Below are positions 43,531-53,470 of a stretch of 64,000 nucleotides of DNA, one piece after another. How positions within the stretch are numbered: the first letter of the stretch is position 1; each line of letters opens with the position of its first letter. The position numbers were made by a program, and so were the translations under genes. The notes under the pieces are model-generated. The model was not told the DNA's origin, did no database searches, and was given only the letters and a program-made list of their open reading frames with translations. Origin of the DNA: an uncultured Flavobacteriaceae bacterium (GTDB lineage Bacteria; Bacteroidota; Bacteroidia; Flavobacteriales; Flavobacteriaceae); the NCBI GenBank assembly GCA_947500435.1, contig CANMRV010000004.1:186001-250000 (forward strand), written 5' to 3'.

Positions 43531-46500
43531 CTATTCTATCCAATCTTTTAATTGATCGTCAGTTCCAATCGCCCTCTCCCAGTGCCCCGCCAAGTCGTAC
43601 TTGGTTTCTGTGGCATACATCGGATCCAGTTCTTTACTCAATTCGGACATTATTTTTTGAATTTCACTATCTGAAAAAACTACTTCTTCCTGTTCTGATT
43701 CAGGTAATGTCTCATTCTTGATAGCTTGTTGAACAGCGGAATCAGGATATACCTTCATATTAGCAGAAACTTGAAGCTCAAAAGCTTCCCCCTCCGTGAA
43801 TTCACCGGCGATTAGTTTTTCAATATCGAACATGGTTTCAGTATTGTAATCCGCGGATGCGGGAATAAGATTACCCGACCCAGCATATCCTGATCCGGTG
43901 AACCAATCAGCTATAAGATGGGCGGAATGAACCCTGTTACTTCCAATTAATTCCTTGAATTTTGGACCTAAAATCCGTCCAGAGGAATCAGTACGACCAC
44001 GTGTACCACTTGGCTTGAGGGTAATATTCTCTCCCGTAGAAGTAATATTTTTAGTAGATGACATGGCCTCTCCGCCAAATTCCACTAGGGTAGTAAATGT
44101 TTTATCTTCATGGGCTTCATCTTCATAACCATATTTAATTTCAATTCCTCCTTCAATGATTTCCCAGCTTTTGATTATAGGTTTGAATTCACCATGCTCT
44201 GAAGTACCGCTCTTGCCACCTAATTGTAAGACACCCTCATCATCAATATGTACTTGCTGGCTGTCCGCCGCACTTCTCCTTCTAATGTGGTATTTTTCAT
44301 TTTGTTTTCTAAATTCATAGCCTAAACTCTCTATTTCACCTTTTAGTCTGTTGCCATCGGAGGTGAACTCCTGAGTATTCATATCGATTAAGGTTTTATT
44401 AACATATAAATGTATCGGATCTTCCCCAAACACTTCAAAAAGTCGCTTCAACGTACCCCTCAGGGTTTGCTGTGCCGATTCTACTTGCTCATCGGCTTGG
44501 TTGGCTTCCGCAATATTCTCCGGAGTAGCCTGACCTTGGGCCTCACTCAATTCCTCCTCAGCTTCCGCACCTTCTTGTTTTACATTAGCATTTTGTGATC
44601 GTGCCGTGGTAATCAACCCACTTGCTGTACCTTGGTTTGCCTCTGATAATTCATCTACTTTGCCTGCCCATTCATCCAATTTGTCATCAACGGGCATTGG
44701 GGTACTTCTAATCATTACCTCAACACCACTACCGGCAGTATCAATCCACATGCGATGTTGCTCTCCTTCAGCGCTAAATTCAACTACTTCTCCCACCTCA
44801 GTATCTTCTAACTCCTCTGCAGCTTCTTCCTCGGCTTCGGGATCAGCATCTTCGCGTATTCCAAGGGCCGACAAAAGATTGCGTGCCTGCGTTGCCAAAA
44901 AGCCGATGACCGTATCTAAGATACCTTCCACCCAATCTTGTAAGCCTTTGACCATTTCGGCTACTTTCTCCGGCAAGTCGCCAAGACCCATAAAGCTGGC
45001 TACAAAATCGATTACCGGAACCATCAGTTGTGCCAGGGCACTTTCCACAGCAGCTGCCATACCTGCTATATTTCCAGCGATGATATCTGCGATGCCATTG
45101 ACAACGGTTTCAACAAGAGTGAAGATCCTAGCGGCATTTTCAAAGATCCACTTCAAAACCTTGTAAATGGCTTCTATGGCCTGTGCAATGGCTCCGACCG
45201 GATTAAAAAGGGCTACAATTCGTATAGTTGCTTGAGTCACTAAGGTTTCAATCACAAAGTTCACCGCCATCTCGATGACTTGATCCAAGATCTGCCTTGG
45301 ATCGAGTTTTTCCTTGATTAATTCAAAAACCCCTTGTGGCCCCAATTCAATTAACTCGGTAATAATCTCATAAGCTTTTTCCAACAAGGCAACATTTTCC
45401 TCACCAATATGCCTCGCGAGTAGCATTCGAATACGTTCCCAGGTAATCCCCATCAATTGAAGGAAGAAGGTGATGATACTTTTTAGGGAAAAATCTGAAG
45501 GTATCTCTACGCCGACAGCACCAAGTCCTGAAAAAATCCAAGTGATGAAACCATCGAACAAATGGCCAAAGAAATTATCAAAAAAGCTCTGGAATCCGGC
45601 ACCAATAGCGGCAAGGAGGTTGCTGGCAAAACCCAATGGGTCGTCTGCAATATCTGTAATCACCTGTTCAATACGGGTGACCAAGGCCCAAAAAGCAGCA
45701 GGCTCTATTCCCACTAAGCGCAACAGACCATTGATAATAGCCCGGATTGGATCTTCTAAAAATTCTGTAATTGCATCGGCAATCTTACCCAACAAACCTT
45801 TAGCGGCTTCCCTCAAGGCATGTACCTTTTCGCGTACTTCTTGAACCGCTTGAGCGGCACTGTTGGCCAAATCGCGATTGAAGTTCTGTTGCGTATTTGA
45901 GACTTCTTCCCGTAGCCCGTCAAGACGACCTTGAAAGCGCAATTTTTCCGCCTCCGCCCATTCCGTTAGTTCTGCGGGGGCATTGTCAAACATTGTATTG
46001 ATCTGAGTATTGGCAAGCTCAATAATCTGCTCGCAGGTAGCAACAATACCATTTACATAAATGGATATCTCTCGGATAAGCGCACAGATATCATCACCAA
46101 AGGTTTCCTCAGCATCATTATACTCATCGGTAACCCATCCTGGTAGACCAGTCAGATCATCCCAAAGTTCCACAACACCACCACCAAAACCTGAGTGCCT
46201 ATCGTCTACCCAGCGTTGTACCCGAGCTAAATGCTGTTCGAATTCCGTAGCGATTCTTGTCTTCCCAGTTTCCCACATGTTCATAGCGGTTTGGGTCAAG
46301 GGGGTTAACAAATCGTTCACCTGCTGCTGAGCCCCAGTGAAGATTTCTTCGGCACGCATTCCTAATGTGTCGCGTTGATTTGTTTCGTCTTCGACCATCC
46401 CTGTTTGCTGGCCACCTGAATCACGTACCGTTCCCGCACGTGCATTCTCCAGGGCATTTAGGGCCCTTTCTTGGAGTGCCTGCATATCGGCACGTGCATT

Positions 46501-48162
46501 TCCCAAGGCTTCTTCCTGTTCCATGAGCACCAAAGCTGGGTCTTCAGCGGCTGATTCCTCCAATTCAACATGTACAGCACGAGCTTCTGCTATGGGGCCA
46601 TCGGGAATTACTTCTGTTACGGGTGTGACCATCCCAGCTTGTTCCATTTGTTCAGCTGAGGCGGTAACATCGGCTTCCAAGGAAACCTCATCTTCAGATA
46701 GTGGATCAGGTGCCGCACCTTGAGCATTGATATTCGGTTCTCCGACCTCTTCAGGGGGTAGTTCAACAGTATCTCCGATTTGTTCAGCCGCCCCTGTAGG
46801 TGATTCATCTAATTCATCATATTCACCCTCTACCCTATCCACATCCGAATCGATATTTTCATTGAGTTGGTTGCCTGCCTCGTTGGCTGCTTCCTCTGGA
46901 TCGGCTTGAAGGAGGGAATCTTCATCTGGTGGTCTTTTTTCTCGAATCACCCTGCGAATATTATCACACAGTTCCTCGATTTCTGGGCTAGGAGCTACTC
47001 GCTGGTTCAAAGCAGCAGTCAATTGTCCGCTCGCCCTGCCATCTGTTTCTGAAACAGGTTCTGTGACTCCTCCTCGGGCTTCGTCGGTGAGTTCATTGGC
47101 CGGCGGCAATTCGGCATTATTCGAAGCCGCGGTACCCGCGTTGTTCTGCGCTCGGTTCAATCGACTTTGCGCTTCAGGATTTAGACTATCGGGAGGGGGA
47201 GGCATTATTGGCTCCAATTCGATAACAGTGGGTAGAGCAGGGCCTTCGGCCGGAGCTACATTCTCCGAACTTAATTCAGTAGAAGTTGCCCCCGTACCTT
47301 CGGAAACAGATTCGGGCGCTAGGTTGCTGGGAGGTTCTGCGGTTGCTGTATCGACTGTGGACGAACTTCCATTTGCTGTACTGGCATCTGGGTCGACCCT
47401 TCTTCTTACATCTGCTCCTTGCTGCCTCACATGTGTAAGTTCGTGGGCGAGTAAATGCTTCCCAGAGGAAGTGTGGGGTTCATATTTTCCACGAGCAAAT
47501 ACGATATGTGAACCGTAAGTATAGGCTTGAGCGGAAATGGATTTAGCCGAAGCCTGGGCCTTGTCATCGTTGTGTATGCGGACACTGGAAAAATCAGTAC
47601 CAAAACTGTTTTCCATCTTGCTCTGGGTGCTCTGGTCCATCGATTGGCCCGGTGAGGATACTACTTCTGATACTATGGGAGGTGCAGTTGTACCAGCATG
47701 ATTGGTGGATGAATTTTCAGAACGTTGTATTGTCTCCTCTTCTTCCTCGGCTCGTTGTACTTCTTCTTCTTCTTCCTCGCTACGTTGTACTGTTTCTTCT
47801 TTCTCCACCTCCAAACGCTGCACTTCATCATCATCTTTTTTTCGTTGAACGGGCTCTTCCTTTTCTTCTTCTTTGCGTTGTATTGTCTCTTCTTCTTCCT
47901 GGGAACGCTGAATAGTCTCCTCATCTTCTTCTTGTAGACGCAGGCGTTTCCCTTCTTCCATTTGTGTATTGGCAGATCCGCCCATCACACGATCGGCCAT
48001 CGTATCTGCTTCTTTTTCTAAAGGATCTCCGGGAGTATTGACCGTTAGTTTGGTCTGTACTGTGGGCGGAATGAACATGGCTGTAACGGTCCCTCGATCA
48101 TCAGCATGCCTATGTGCATCCAAATTACTATGGTGGGTCGTTTTATCAGCAGTGGTCTTCAT
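43531..48162 (-). CDS. Giant DUF4157 (eCIS core) protein with C-terminal DNA/RNA nuclease domain
   Basis: 1543 residues, the probable main toxin of the eCIS. The N-terminus (31-60) has the signature found with this family: FIPPTVQTKLTVNTPGD followed by EKEADTMADRVM. Seven Glu-rich repeats ending in (I/V)QR follow (78-148). The DUF4157 core (about 165-250) contains HELTH at 240-244, a zinc-metalloprotease-like motif. A very long helical region with hydrophobic stretches (about 560-1140) could form a pore or translocation segment. The C-terminus (about 1395-1475) resembles a DNA/RNA non-specific endonuclease: H1415 opening HLIADWF, then GNLIPASADYN with the metal-binding Asn. No immunity gene is recognisable next to it. 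The length is far above typical DUF4157 toxins. Confidence 0.8.
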   Translation of the reverse strand: MKTTADKTTHHSNLDAHRHADDRGTVTAMFIPPTVQTKLTVNTPGDPLEKEADTMADRVMGGSANTQMEEGKRLRLQEEDEETIQRSQEEEETIQRKEEEKEEPVQRKKDDDEVQRLEVEKEETVQRSEEEEEEVQRAEEEEETIQRSENSSTNHAGTTAPPIVSEVVSSPGQSMDQSTQSKMENSFGTDFSSVRIHNDDKAQASAKSISAQAYTYGSHIVFARGKYEPHTSSGKHLLAHELTHVRQQGADVRRRVDPDASTANGSSSTVDTATAEPPSNLAPESVSEGTGATSTELSSENVAPAEGPALPTVIELEPIMPPPPDSLNPEAQSRLNRAQNNAGTAASNNAELPPANELTDEARGGVTEPVSETDGRASGQLTAALNQRVAPSPEIEELCDNIRRVIREKRPPDEDSLLQADPEEAANEAGNQLNENIDSDVDRVEGEYDELDESPTGAAEQIGDTVELPPEEVGEPNINAQGAAPDPLSEDEVSLEADVTASAEQMEQAGMVTPVTEVIPDGPIAEARAVHVELEESAAEDPALVLMEQEEALGNARADMQALQERALNALENARAGTVRDSGGQQTGMVEDETNQRDTLGMRAEEIFTGAQQQVNDLLTPLTQTAMNMWETGKTRIATEFEQHLARVQRWVDDRHSGFGGGVVELWDDLTGLPGWVTDEYNDAEETFGDDICALIREISIYVNGIVATCEQIIELANTQINTMFDNAPAELTEWAEAEKLRFQGRLDGLREEVSNTQQNFNRDLANSAAQAVQEVREKVHALREAAKGLLGKIADAITEFLEDPIRAIINGLLRLVGIEPAAFWALVTRIEQVITDIADDPLGFASNLLAAIGAGFQSFFDNFFGHLFDGFITWIFSGLGAVGVEIPSDFSLKSIITFFLQLMGITWERIRMLLARHIGEENVALLEKAYEIITELIELGPQGVFELIKEKLDPRQILDQVIEMAVNFVIETLVTQATIRIVALFNPVGAIAQAIEAIYKVLKWIFENAARIFTLVETVVNGIADIIAGNIAGMAAAVESALAQLMVPVIDFVASFMGLGDLPEKVAEMVKGLQDWVEGILDTVIGFLATQARNLLSALGIREDADPEAEEEAAEELEDTEVGEVVEFSAEGEQHRMWIDTAGSGVEVMIRSTPMPVDDKLDEWAGKVDELSEANQGTASGLITTARSQNANVKQEGAEAEEELSEAQGQATPENIAEANQADEQVESAQQTLRGTLKRLFEVFGEDPIHLYVNKTLIDMNTQEFTSDGNRLKGEIESLGYEFRKQNEKYHIRRRSAADSQQVHIDDEGVLQLGGKSGTSEHGEFKPIIKSWEIIEGGIEIKYGYEDEAHEDKTFTTLVEFGGEAMSSTKNITSTGENITLKPSGTRGRTDSSGRILGPKFKELIGSNRVHSAHLIADWFTGSGYAGSGNLIPASADYNTETMFDIEKLIAGEFTEGEAFELQVSANMKVYPDSAVQQAIKNETLPESEQEEVVFSDSEIQKIMSELSKELDPMYATETKYDLAGHWERAIGTDDQLKDWIE
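47719..47931 (-). repeat. Seven Glu-rich (I/V)QR repeats in the DUF4157 protein
   Basis: Residues 78-148 repeat a unit of acidic residues ending ETIQR, EPVQR, DEVQR, ETVQR, EEVQR or ETIQR, 9-11 residues each. The GAA/GAG-rich DNA (seen as TTC/CTC on the plus strand) gives strong strand bias. Such repeats may be a flexible acidic linker or a processing/binding array. Confidence 0.75.
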
Positions 48163-48171
48163 CTTTCAGAC

Positions 48172-49446
48172 TTAAATATTCATCCGTATGCAGGACTTCA
48201 TCCAGGGCAATTGAATGTAGTTCATTTGCCAAGGAAGTCGATCCATCAACATATCGTAAGGAGCCTGTTCTAGATCTAGTATCCAACCCTCCTTAAAATG
48301 GGTAAGTCTTCCTGGCCTTTGTAGGAAGCTTTCTCGAAAACTCGTAATCGAGATGCTGCCAAGTGCAGACCAATGGTCAATGGCAGCCTGTAGCATTTCA
48401 GCTCCTGCTTCTAGTTGTTGTTTAGAAACGGGCTCAAGTTTTAACGGGGTATCGATAGAGACACCTAACAACACTTTTGGTAAAACCAACTGCCACTCCG
48501 CTACAGGTGAAGCACCAGTGACTAAACTATGTAATACGCATGAAGCTCTGTCAGGTTTAAGTACCTCATTTTCCCGAATGAGTTCTTGACTTTCTAAAAA
48601 TCGTGTGATGAACGGATGCAAAAGGACAAGTCCGGCATGGTCTAAATAAATGACCTGATCCTCAGTCTCCAATTGCTCTTTATCTATTTCTTTAGATTTT
48701 TTTTCGATATCGCTCTTTTCAGGGGCATCTGGCATATTTAATATTTCTTGAAGCGCGCCGCCATTCAGGATTTGTTGCCAATAGCCTTTTGCGGTTGTAG
48801 TAGTGCTCCTTTCTTGTATTTTCTCATACTGATGAAGCCAGTCAGCATAATTGGAGGGTTTTTTCTCATGGAAGGACTTCCGAACGGCTATATAGAATTG
48901 CCAATAGTGTGATTTTTCAAAGTATAGGAGAAAACGTTCCAGAGCTTTTTCATTGCATATAAACAATTGGCGTAGTTGTTTTACCAAGGTTGTATCCGCT
49001 ACAAGGCCTTTGTCAAATACTTCGTGAATATCTTTTATGGAAATGGTATGTGGACTGTTCCATGTCAAGGTCCCTGTTTTGAGATAATGGAGAAGTATGT
49101 CCTTACTCCCAAGGGGTTGCCCTGGCTCAAGTAGCTTTGAATTTTCCGATTTGGACCAGGTTTTCCTAACAGCTGCTTTTATCAAGTTGGGTAACTGAAG
49201 CCTTATGGTTTCCTCTAGTTCCGACAGTTTGTTTATGTCCACTTCCAATAGCAATTGATTCAAACGCCAGGTTTCATTTTCTGGTACTATTGTGCCAAAA
49301 CTGTCCTCAAATAGGTCGGGCAATTCATTATTTGCCAGATTCGATAACCGTTCCAAAAGCAGTTGATGATCCCCTTTCTTGTCCCTCGTTTCCTTTTCCA
49401 GAATAATTGTGGAACGTCGTACGATATGCCGCTGTTCGGTTCTCAT
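48172..49446 (-). CDS. eCIS tape-measure protein (CIS_TMP, Afp14-like)
   Basis: 424 residues. It matches the contractile-injection-system tape-measure family in its opening (HIVRRSTIILEKE), helical centre and C-terminal part (LVLLHPFITRFLES, LHSLVTG, EWQLVLPKVLLGV). It sets sheath/tube length and occupies the tube lumen in related particles. 424 residues is short for a tape measure, so if the rule holds the particle's trunk is modest in length. Abuts the upstream gene without a gap; 9 nt from the DUF4157 gene. Confidence 0.8.
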   Translation of the reverse strand: MRTEQRHIVRRSTIILEKETRDKKGDHQLLLERLSNLANNELPDLFEDSFGTIVPENETWRLNQLLLEVDINKLSELEETIRLQLPNLIKAAVRKTWSKSENSKLLEPGQPLGSKDILLHYLKTGTLTWNSPHTISIKDIHEVFDKGLVADTTLVKQLRQLFICNEKALERFLLYFEKSHYWQFYIAVRKSFHEKKPSNYADWLHQYEKIQERSTTTTAKGYWQQILNGGALQEILNMPDAPEKSDIEKKSKEIDKEQLETEDQVIYLDHAGLVLLHPFITRFLESQELIRENEVLKPDRASCVLHSLVTGASPVAEWQLVLPKVLLGVSIDTPLKLEPVSKQQLEAGAEMLQAAIDHWSALGSISITSFRESFLQRPGRLTHFKEGWILDLEQAPYDMLMDRLPWQMNYIQLPWMKSCIRMNI

Positions 49447-52400
49447 TTAAAAGATTATATCTATTCGCGCTTTACTTAGGTCGATAGCTGAGCAGGTGGT
49501 ATTTGGATCTACCACAATTACCCTAGCTTCATAATCGGTATTGCCTAATATTGATGAATCCATAGTAGTGCCAAGAAATACTGAAGGAATGCCATGTTCC
49601 AATATCCAAAGTGTTGGCAAATCTTCTGAGGGTTCAGTGTCTAGGAAAACCCTGCGACCCTCAGTTTGAACAATAATGTCCGTTTCTCTTGATTCCTCAC
49701 ATAAGGGTATTTCTGGACTGTCTGGGTTACAGCGGTCCCTTCTAATAACATCGAATGCTGGTAGGAATCCGTTATTGGTTTGAGGCTCCTCTATATTTTG
49801 GATAACTTCGGTAAAGGTTGTTCCCATTTGGTTGTAGTTGAACACTCTTGTATATGACGGGCTAACATCACCTCTATCACTCCTAAACCGAATTTCAAGG
49901 CTAAATTCAAAACGATGACATTCAAAATGTTCTATTCGTAGTGTTGTAAAGTTCGGTGAATTATCCTGTACCAAGCTAAGTCGTATTGCGGGACCCTCAA
50001 TTTCTAATTGATCCACCAATTCTGCCTGTATAAATTCATTGGCGAGGCGAATGGCGCGGTTCCAAAATCTCAAAAAGTTGGTGGTAGAAATGTCGCTGGC
50101 AGGATTGAGGATTTCCGTCAATTGACCAGTATCTACCGGAAGGGTATCACCACTCTCATTGAATAATGCAAAATTGGTTACAATTATTTGTACATCTCTA
50201 TAGACTAGGTCTGAATTGCGATTTCGTTGTATCCAAAAAGGATATCTTGGTTCTGTGGTAATTCCGTTACACGGAAGTCCACAAGGCTCAGGACAATTCA
50301 CAGGTTCAACGGTAATTCGTTGCTCACAGGCGGGATCGTTACTGTCAGTAATTCGTACTTCGGCCCCTTGATTATTCGGTAAAGTGAGTGTTCCGTTTTG
50401 GCCGGCCTGAACGGTGGAAGTAGTATTTTCGGTAAGTAGTGTATATGGCGGCCTTCCTCCGCTTATGGAAAACTCCACGGTAAATTCAGTGCCTTGCGGA
50501 TTGCATTCCCCAGGGCCTATTTGGGTAACTACAAATGGCGAGGACAATTGAACGGTTCTACGAACCGATATAGTTCCCTCGGCATCCCGTATCTGTATCT
50601 GTGCTCCCTGAGCTATGGCAATAGCTTCCTCCCCGATGGCGTTCCAATTCTGCCCACTATCGGTACTATACTCGTAAGGGGCGGTTCCTCCACTAGGGGT
50701 GATTATAATCATACCCATTCCGTTGGGGTCGGTACATCCCTGCTGTTCCCAGTTGAAGGTGGGCGGTGCCTTAGGTAATACAAACTGTATAGGGGCACAA
50801 TCGGAACAGCATAGATACGGAAGGTAGAAATCTGCGATAACTGCGCCTATCGACAAATCGTTAAAGCGACCAGTAGGATTTATTTCCGGTTGGGCAGAAG
50901 ACATATCAATCCGTAAGGGCGTCGTACTGGAGGTAACCAAAACTTGCTGGTTTGGAAAACCTATAAATGATACCCTAAGCCTTGCTGGTAAACGTACTCT
51001 AAAAAGAACGAAGTTACCATCGAAGTCGGTCTGGGTGCCTATGGAGCTGCCGACCACCATTATACTTGCTCCTGGTAGAGGCCCGCTTTCGTCAAAAACT
51101 TGTCCGCGAATGGTAAAAAATCCCGGTCGGATAGGAACTCTATCTTGCTGATTTTCTCCATGATACACCATTACAAAAGTGCCTCCCAGAGGAACCCCTG
51201 CCTTATGCTGTAATCCATAATGCTTTCGGGCAAAATTTGATAAGAGCAACCTTTCCTTTAAATTTTCGATCCGTCGTTCATATTCTTCATGGATACGCTG
51301 AAAAGTTTCCAGCTTGCAGGCATAAAGAAAATGATCCAATTGATCTTGGAGTTCCTCAAGATCCAGATTGGTGCTAATTTCGGCCTCGTTAGCATCATTG
51401 GTAATAAAAATCAAGTTTCTATTGACCGGTTCGATAGAGTTGCGCAACGGGCCATAAATATTCCGGAAACTATCAAAATCAAGTGAACCTAAAGTTTCGG
51501 ATAAGGATAATAGTAAATTGTTGAGCCTTGGAATAATTGTAAGGACGAAATTAACATAACCCGGTACAAAAAAGAAGCTGCTAAAGAAAGGTGATATGGT
51601 AAATGAGTTAAGACGGTTTTCGTAGAATTCTCCAACTGTATCAGTATAATACCTAAAGTTAGGTGCGCAACGTTGCAAAGCCGTTAATCTTGGGGCTCGT
51701 TGAACCCTTGTCCTAGTCGGACTATCCGGCGGATATGGCAGGTTGTACAAGTGTTTTAGTAGTTCGCAGATTTGACAAAGTAATTCTTCACGGAAGGCCG
51801 TATAAAGGGCTTCCAAGTCTTGAAAGTGACAATTTTCAATATCGGTGGGTACAGGAATATTATCTTCATTATATCCAGTTTTTACCGCCACCAAATCAAT
51901 AGGCAGTCTGTTTACCTCCTTTTGATGAATCAAATCCTCAAGAACGTCTAGATAGTTTCTACCAATATGGCCCTCAATGCGCAAGAAGTTATAAGGCTCT
52001 AAATCAAAGTTAAGGGGAAACCTTACATAGGGTATGCCCGTGTCCCAGCTAGGAGAACGATAGCCTAAATTTTCATTGGCCTTCCCCTGTCTGTTCAAAT
52101 GAAAGTTCCAGTATTCATATAGTGGGGCAGGGCGGTAATGATAGGGTATCGCTTTTTGAGATAATGGTTGTCCCAAATGGCTCGGGGTGATTCGAATAGG
52201 TCTGTTAAAATTGTTAGCTCTAAGAAAATCCAAGCCAACTGTACCGTTTGAACCGTCTCCAAGAATTGGGTTCAGATTGGGTGGCAATTCCAAAACAAGA
52301 ATCAGTTCTACTAAACGTCGGAACAACAAACGGAGTTCTTCCATCGTTCCATTTTGACTTGAATGAATGGGTGAGGGTACAAAGGTATGTCGATAGGAAT

Positions 52401-53460
52401 AATCTATTGGTTCGACTCCTATATTACCGAGCATCAAGTGTCTTGGGAACAACCTCTTATCCGGACAGCAAAGGCCGAATATCTCCATTCCCTTTAACCG
52501 AAACTCGTCATAGGCTTGGATAACAGTATCCAAGTGGTCGTAGTAATATTGATACCATAAGTACAGGTTCGCACTTTCTATGCTTCCGTCATGGAGAAAG
52601 GCCCATATGGTATTCAAATTCGCAAACGGATTGGTCGGAAAAGCGGGCAACAGAGGTTGAAAAGCCATATAAGACTCGTCCAAGGCATCAGTTATTGAAT
52701 TGATCAACTGTGAGTTAATGGCTCTTTGAAAAGCTGTAAATACCGAGGTAGTACTTCCTAAATTGGTAGCTGAAACATCAAATCTGGGAAGTTTCAAAGT
52801 CGGTAATCCTAAACGTGTATGGGTGGAATTGGCAATCGTAAAATAGGCCTGGGCGTCTGGCCCCAATGCCTCAATTCTCCTTTGAAGTAAGTCAACATCT
52901 GCTCTCCTAATTAACAATGGTCGGATAGTGGCAGTTACGGTGGTGCCCTTGTCGTTGCATGAATTGGGCGTACAATTGCGATTACTTTCTGCAAGACACT
53001 CTAAAAATAATACAAGTATTTTCTCGCCATTACTACCAATAGGCTGGTTAGTTCCTGTCAAAAAATCAGAAGATAACCTAACTGCTGTTGGATCATCATT
53101 TCTGTCGGCGACCAGTTCCCACATGGGAAATGCCTCTGGCGGATCGGTCATCCGATTTTCAAATTCTCGATAGGGTAGCTCTAGGGGCACTTCATAAGGA
53201 CGAACCCACTCAAGGGCAGCGACATCGTCCCATACAATCAAATATCCCTCAGAGGTAACACCGCAACCTTTACTAATTCGCATGCTGTCTCCAGCAGCAA
53301 CTATTGACGGCTCCAGACCACAGACAATTCCAATACCAATCAGATTGGTACGGGTTAGGCGGTCTTGCTCATCAAGATATTTAAATAAGTCGTTAAGGTG
53401 CTCACTTGAAAGCACTTGATTTGCTTCAAAATTGGGATAAGAAATTTGTTCAGGTATCAT
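49447..53460 (-). CDS. Large fibre-slot protein with carboxypeptidase-regulatory-like and SprB-like domains
   Basis: 1337 residues in the position held by the tail-fibre gene (afp13) in related clusters. The N-terminus (NFEANQVLSSEHLNDLFKYLDEQDRLTR, about residues 9-37) recalls phage baseplate/fibre attachment segments. The first 770 residues are unlike any family I recognise. At about 778-850 there is a carboxypeptidase-D-regulatory-like domain (IRGQVFDESG, PLPGASIMVVG, TQTDFDGNF), the type usually found at the start of SusC-like receptors. Two SprB-like repeats (about 900-1060, TAPYEYSTDSG and RPPYTLLTENTT) follow, similar to Flavobacterium adhesin modules, then a C-terminal domain. It may be the particle's receptor-binding or cell-anchoring component. 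It could instead be a baseplate accessory. Confidence 0.6.
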   Translation of the reverse strand: MIPEQISYPNFEANQVLSSEHLNDLFKYLDEQDRLTRTNLIGIGIVCGLEPSIVAAGDSMRISKGCGVTSEGYLIVWDDVAALEWVRPYEVPLELPYREFENRMTDPPEAFPMWELVADRNDDPTAVRLSSDFLTGTNQPIGSNGEKILVLFLECLAESNRNCTPNSCNDKGTTVTATIRPLLIRRADVDLLQRRIEALGPDAQAYFTIANSTHTRLGLPTLKLPRFDVSATNLGSTTSVFTAFQRAINSQLINSITDALDESYMAFQPLLPAFPTNPFANLNTIWAFLHDGSIESANLYLWYQYYYDHLDTVIQAYDEFRLKGMEIFGLCCPDKRLFPRHLMLGNIGVEPIDYSYRHTFVPSPIHSSQNGTMEELRLLFRRLVELILVLELPPNLNPILGDGSNGTVGLDFLRANNFNRPIRITPSHLGQPLSQKAIPYHYRPAPLYEYWNFHLNRQGKANENLGYRSPSWDTGIPYVRFPLNFDLEPYNFLRIEGHIGRNYLDVLEDLIHQKEVNRLPIDLVAVKTGYNEDNIPVPTDIENCHFQDLEALYTAFREELLCQICELLKHLYNLPYPPDSPTRTRVQRAPRLTALQRCAPNFRYYTDTVGEFYENRLNSFTISPFFSSFFFVPGYVNFVLTIIPRLNNLLLSLSETLGSLDFDSFRNIYGPLRNSIEPVNRNLIFITNDANEAEISTNLDLEELQDQLDHFLYACKLETFQRIHEEYERRIENLKERLLLSNFARKHYGLQHKAGVPLGGTFVMVYHGENQQDRVPIRPGFFTIRGQVFDESGPLPGASIMVVGSSIGTQTDFDGNFVLFRVRLPARLRVSFIGFPNQQVLVTSSTTPLRIDMSSAQPEINPTGRFNDLSIGAVIADFYLPYLCCSDCAPIQFVLPKAPPTFNWEQQGCTDPNGMGMIIITPSGGTAPYEYSTDSGQNWNAIGEEAIAIAQGAQIQIRDAEGTISVRRTVQLSSPFVVTQIGPGECNPQGTEFTVEFSISGGRPPYTLLTENTTSTVQAGQNGTLTLPNNQGAEVRITDSNDPACEQRITVEPVNCPEPCGLPCNGITTEPRYPFWIQRNRNSDLVYRDVQIIVTNFALFNESGDTLPVDTGQLTEILNPASDISTTNFLRFWNRAIRLANEFIQAELVDQLEIEGPAIRLSLVQDNSPNFTTLRIEHFECHRFEFSLEIRFRSDRGDVSPSYTRVFNYNQMGTTFTEVIQNIEEPQTNNGFLPAFDVIRRDRCNPDSPEIPLCEESRETDIIVQTEGRRVFLDTEPSEDLPTLWILEHGIPSVFLGTTMDSSILGNTDYEARVIVVDPNTTCSAIDLSKARIDIIF

Positions 53461-53470
53461 AAATTAGGCT

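Noticed and set aside
47063..47518. Long antisense ORFs across the DUF4157 gene (for example 151 codons here)
   Set aside because: They mirror the codon bias of the real gene and have no signals or domains.
47719..47931. GAA-rich DNA as a CRISPR or microsatellite
   Set aside because: Repeats are protein-level with changing third codon positions and no spacers; they are explained by acidic QR repeats.
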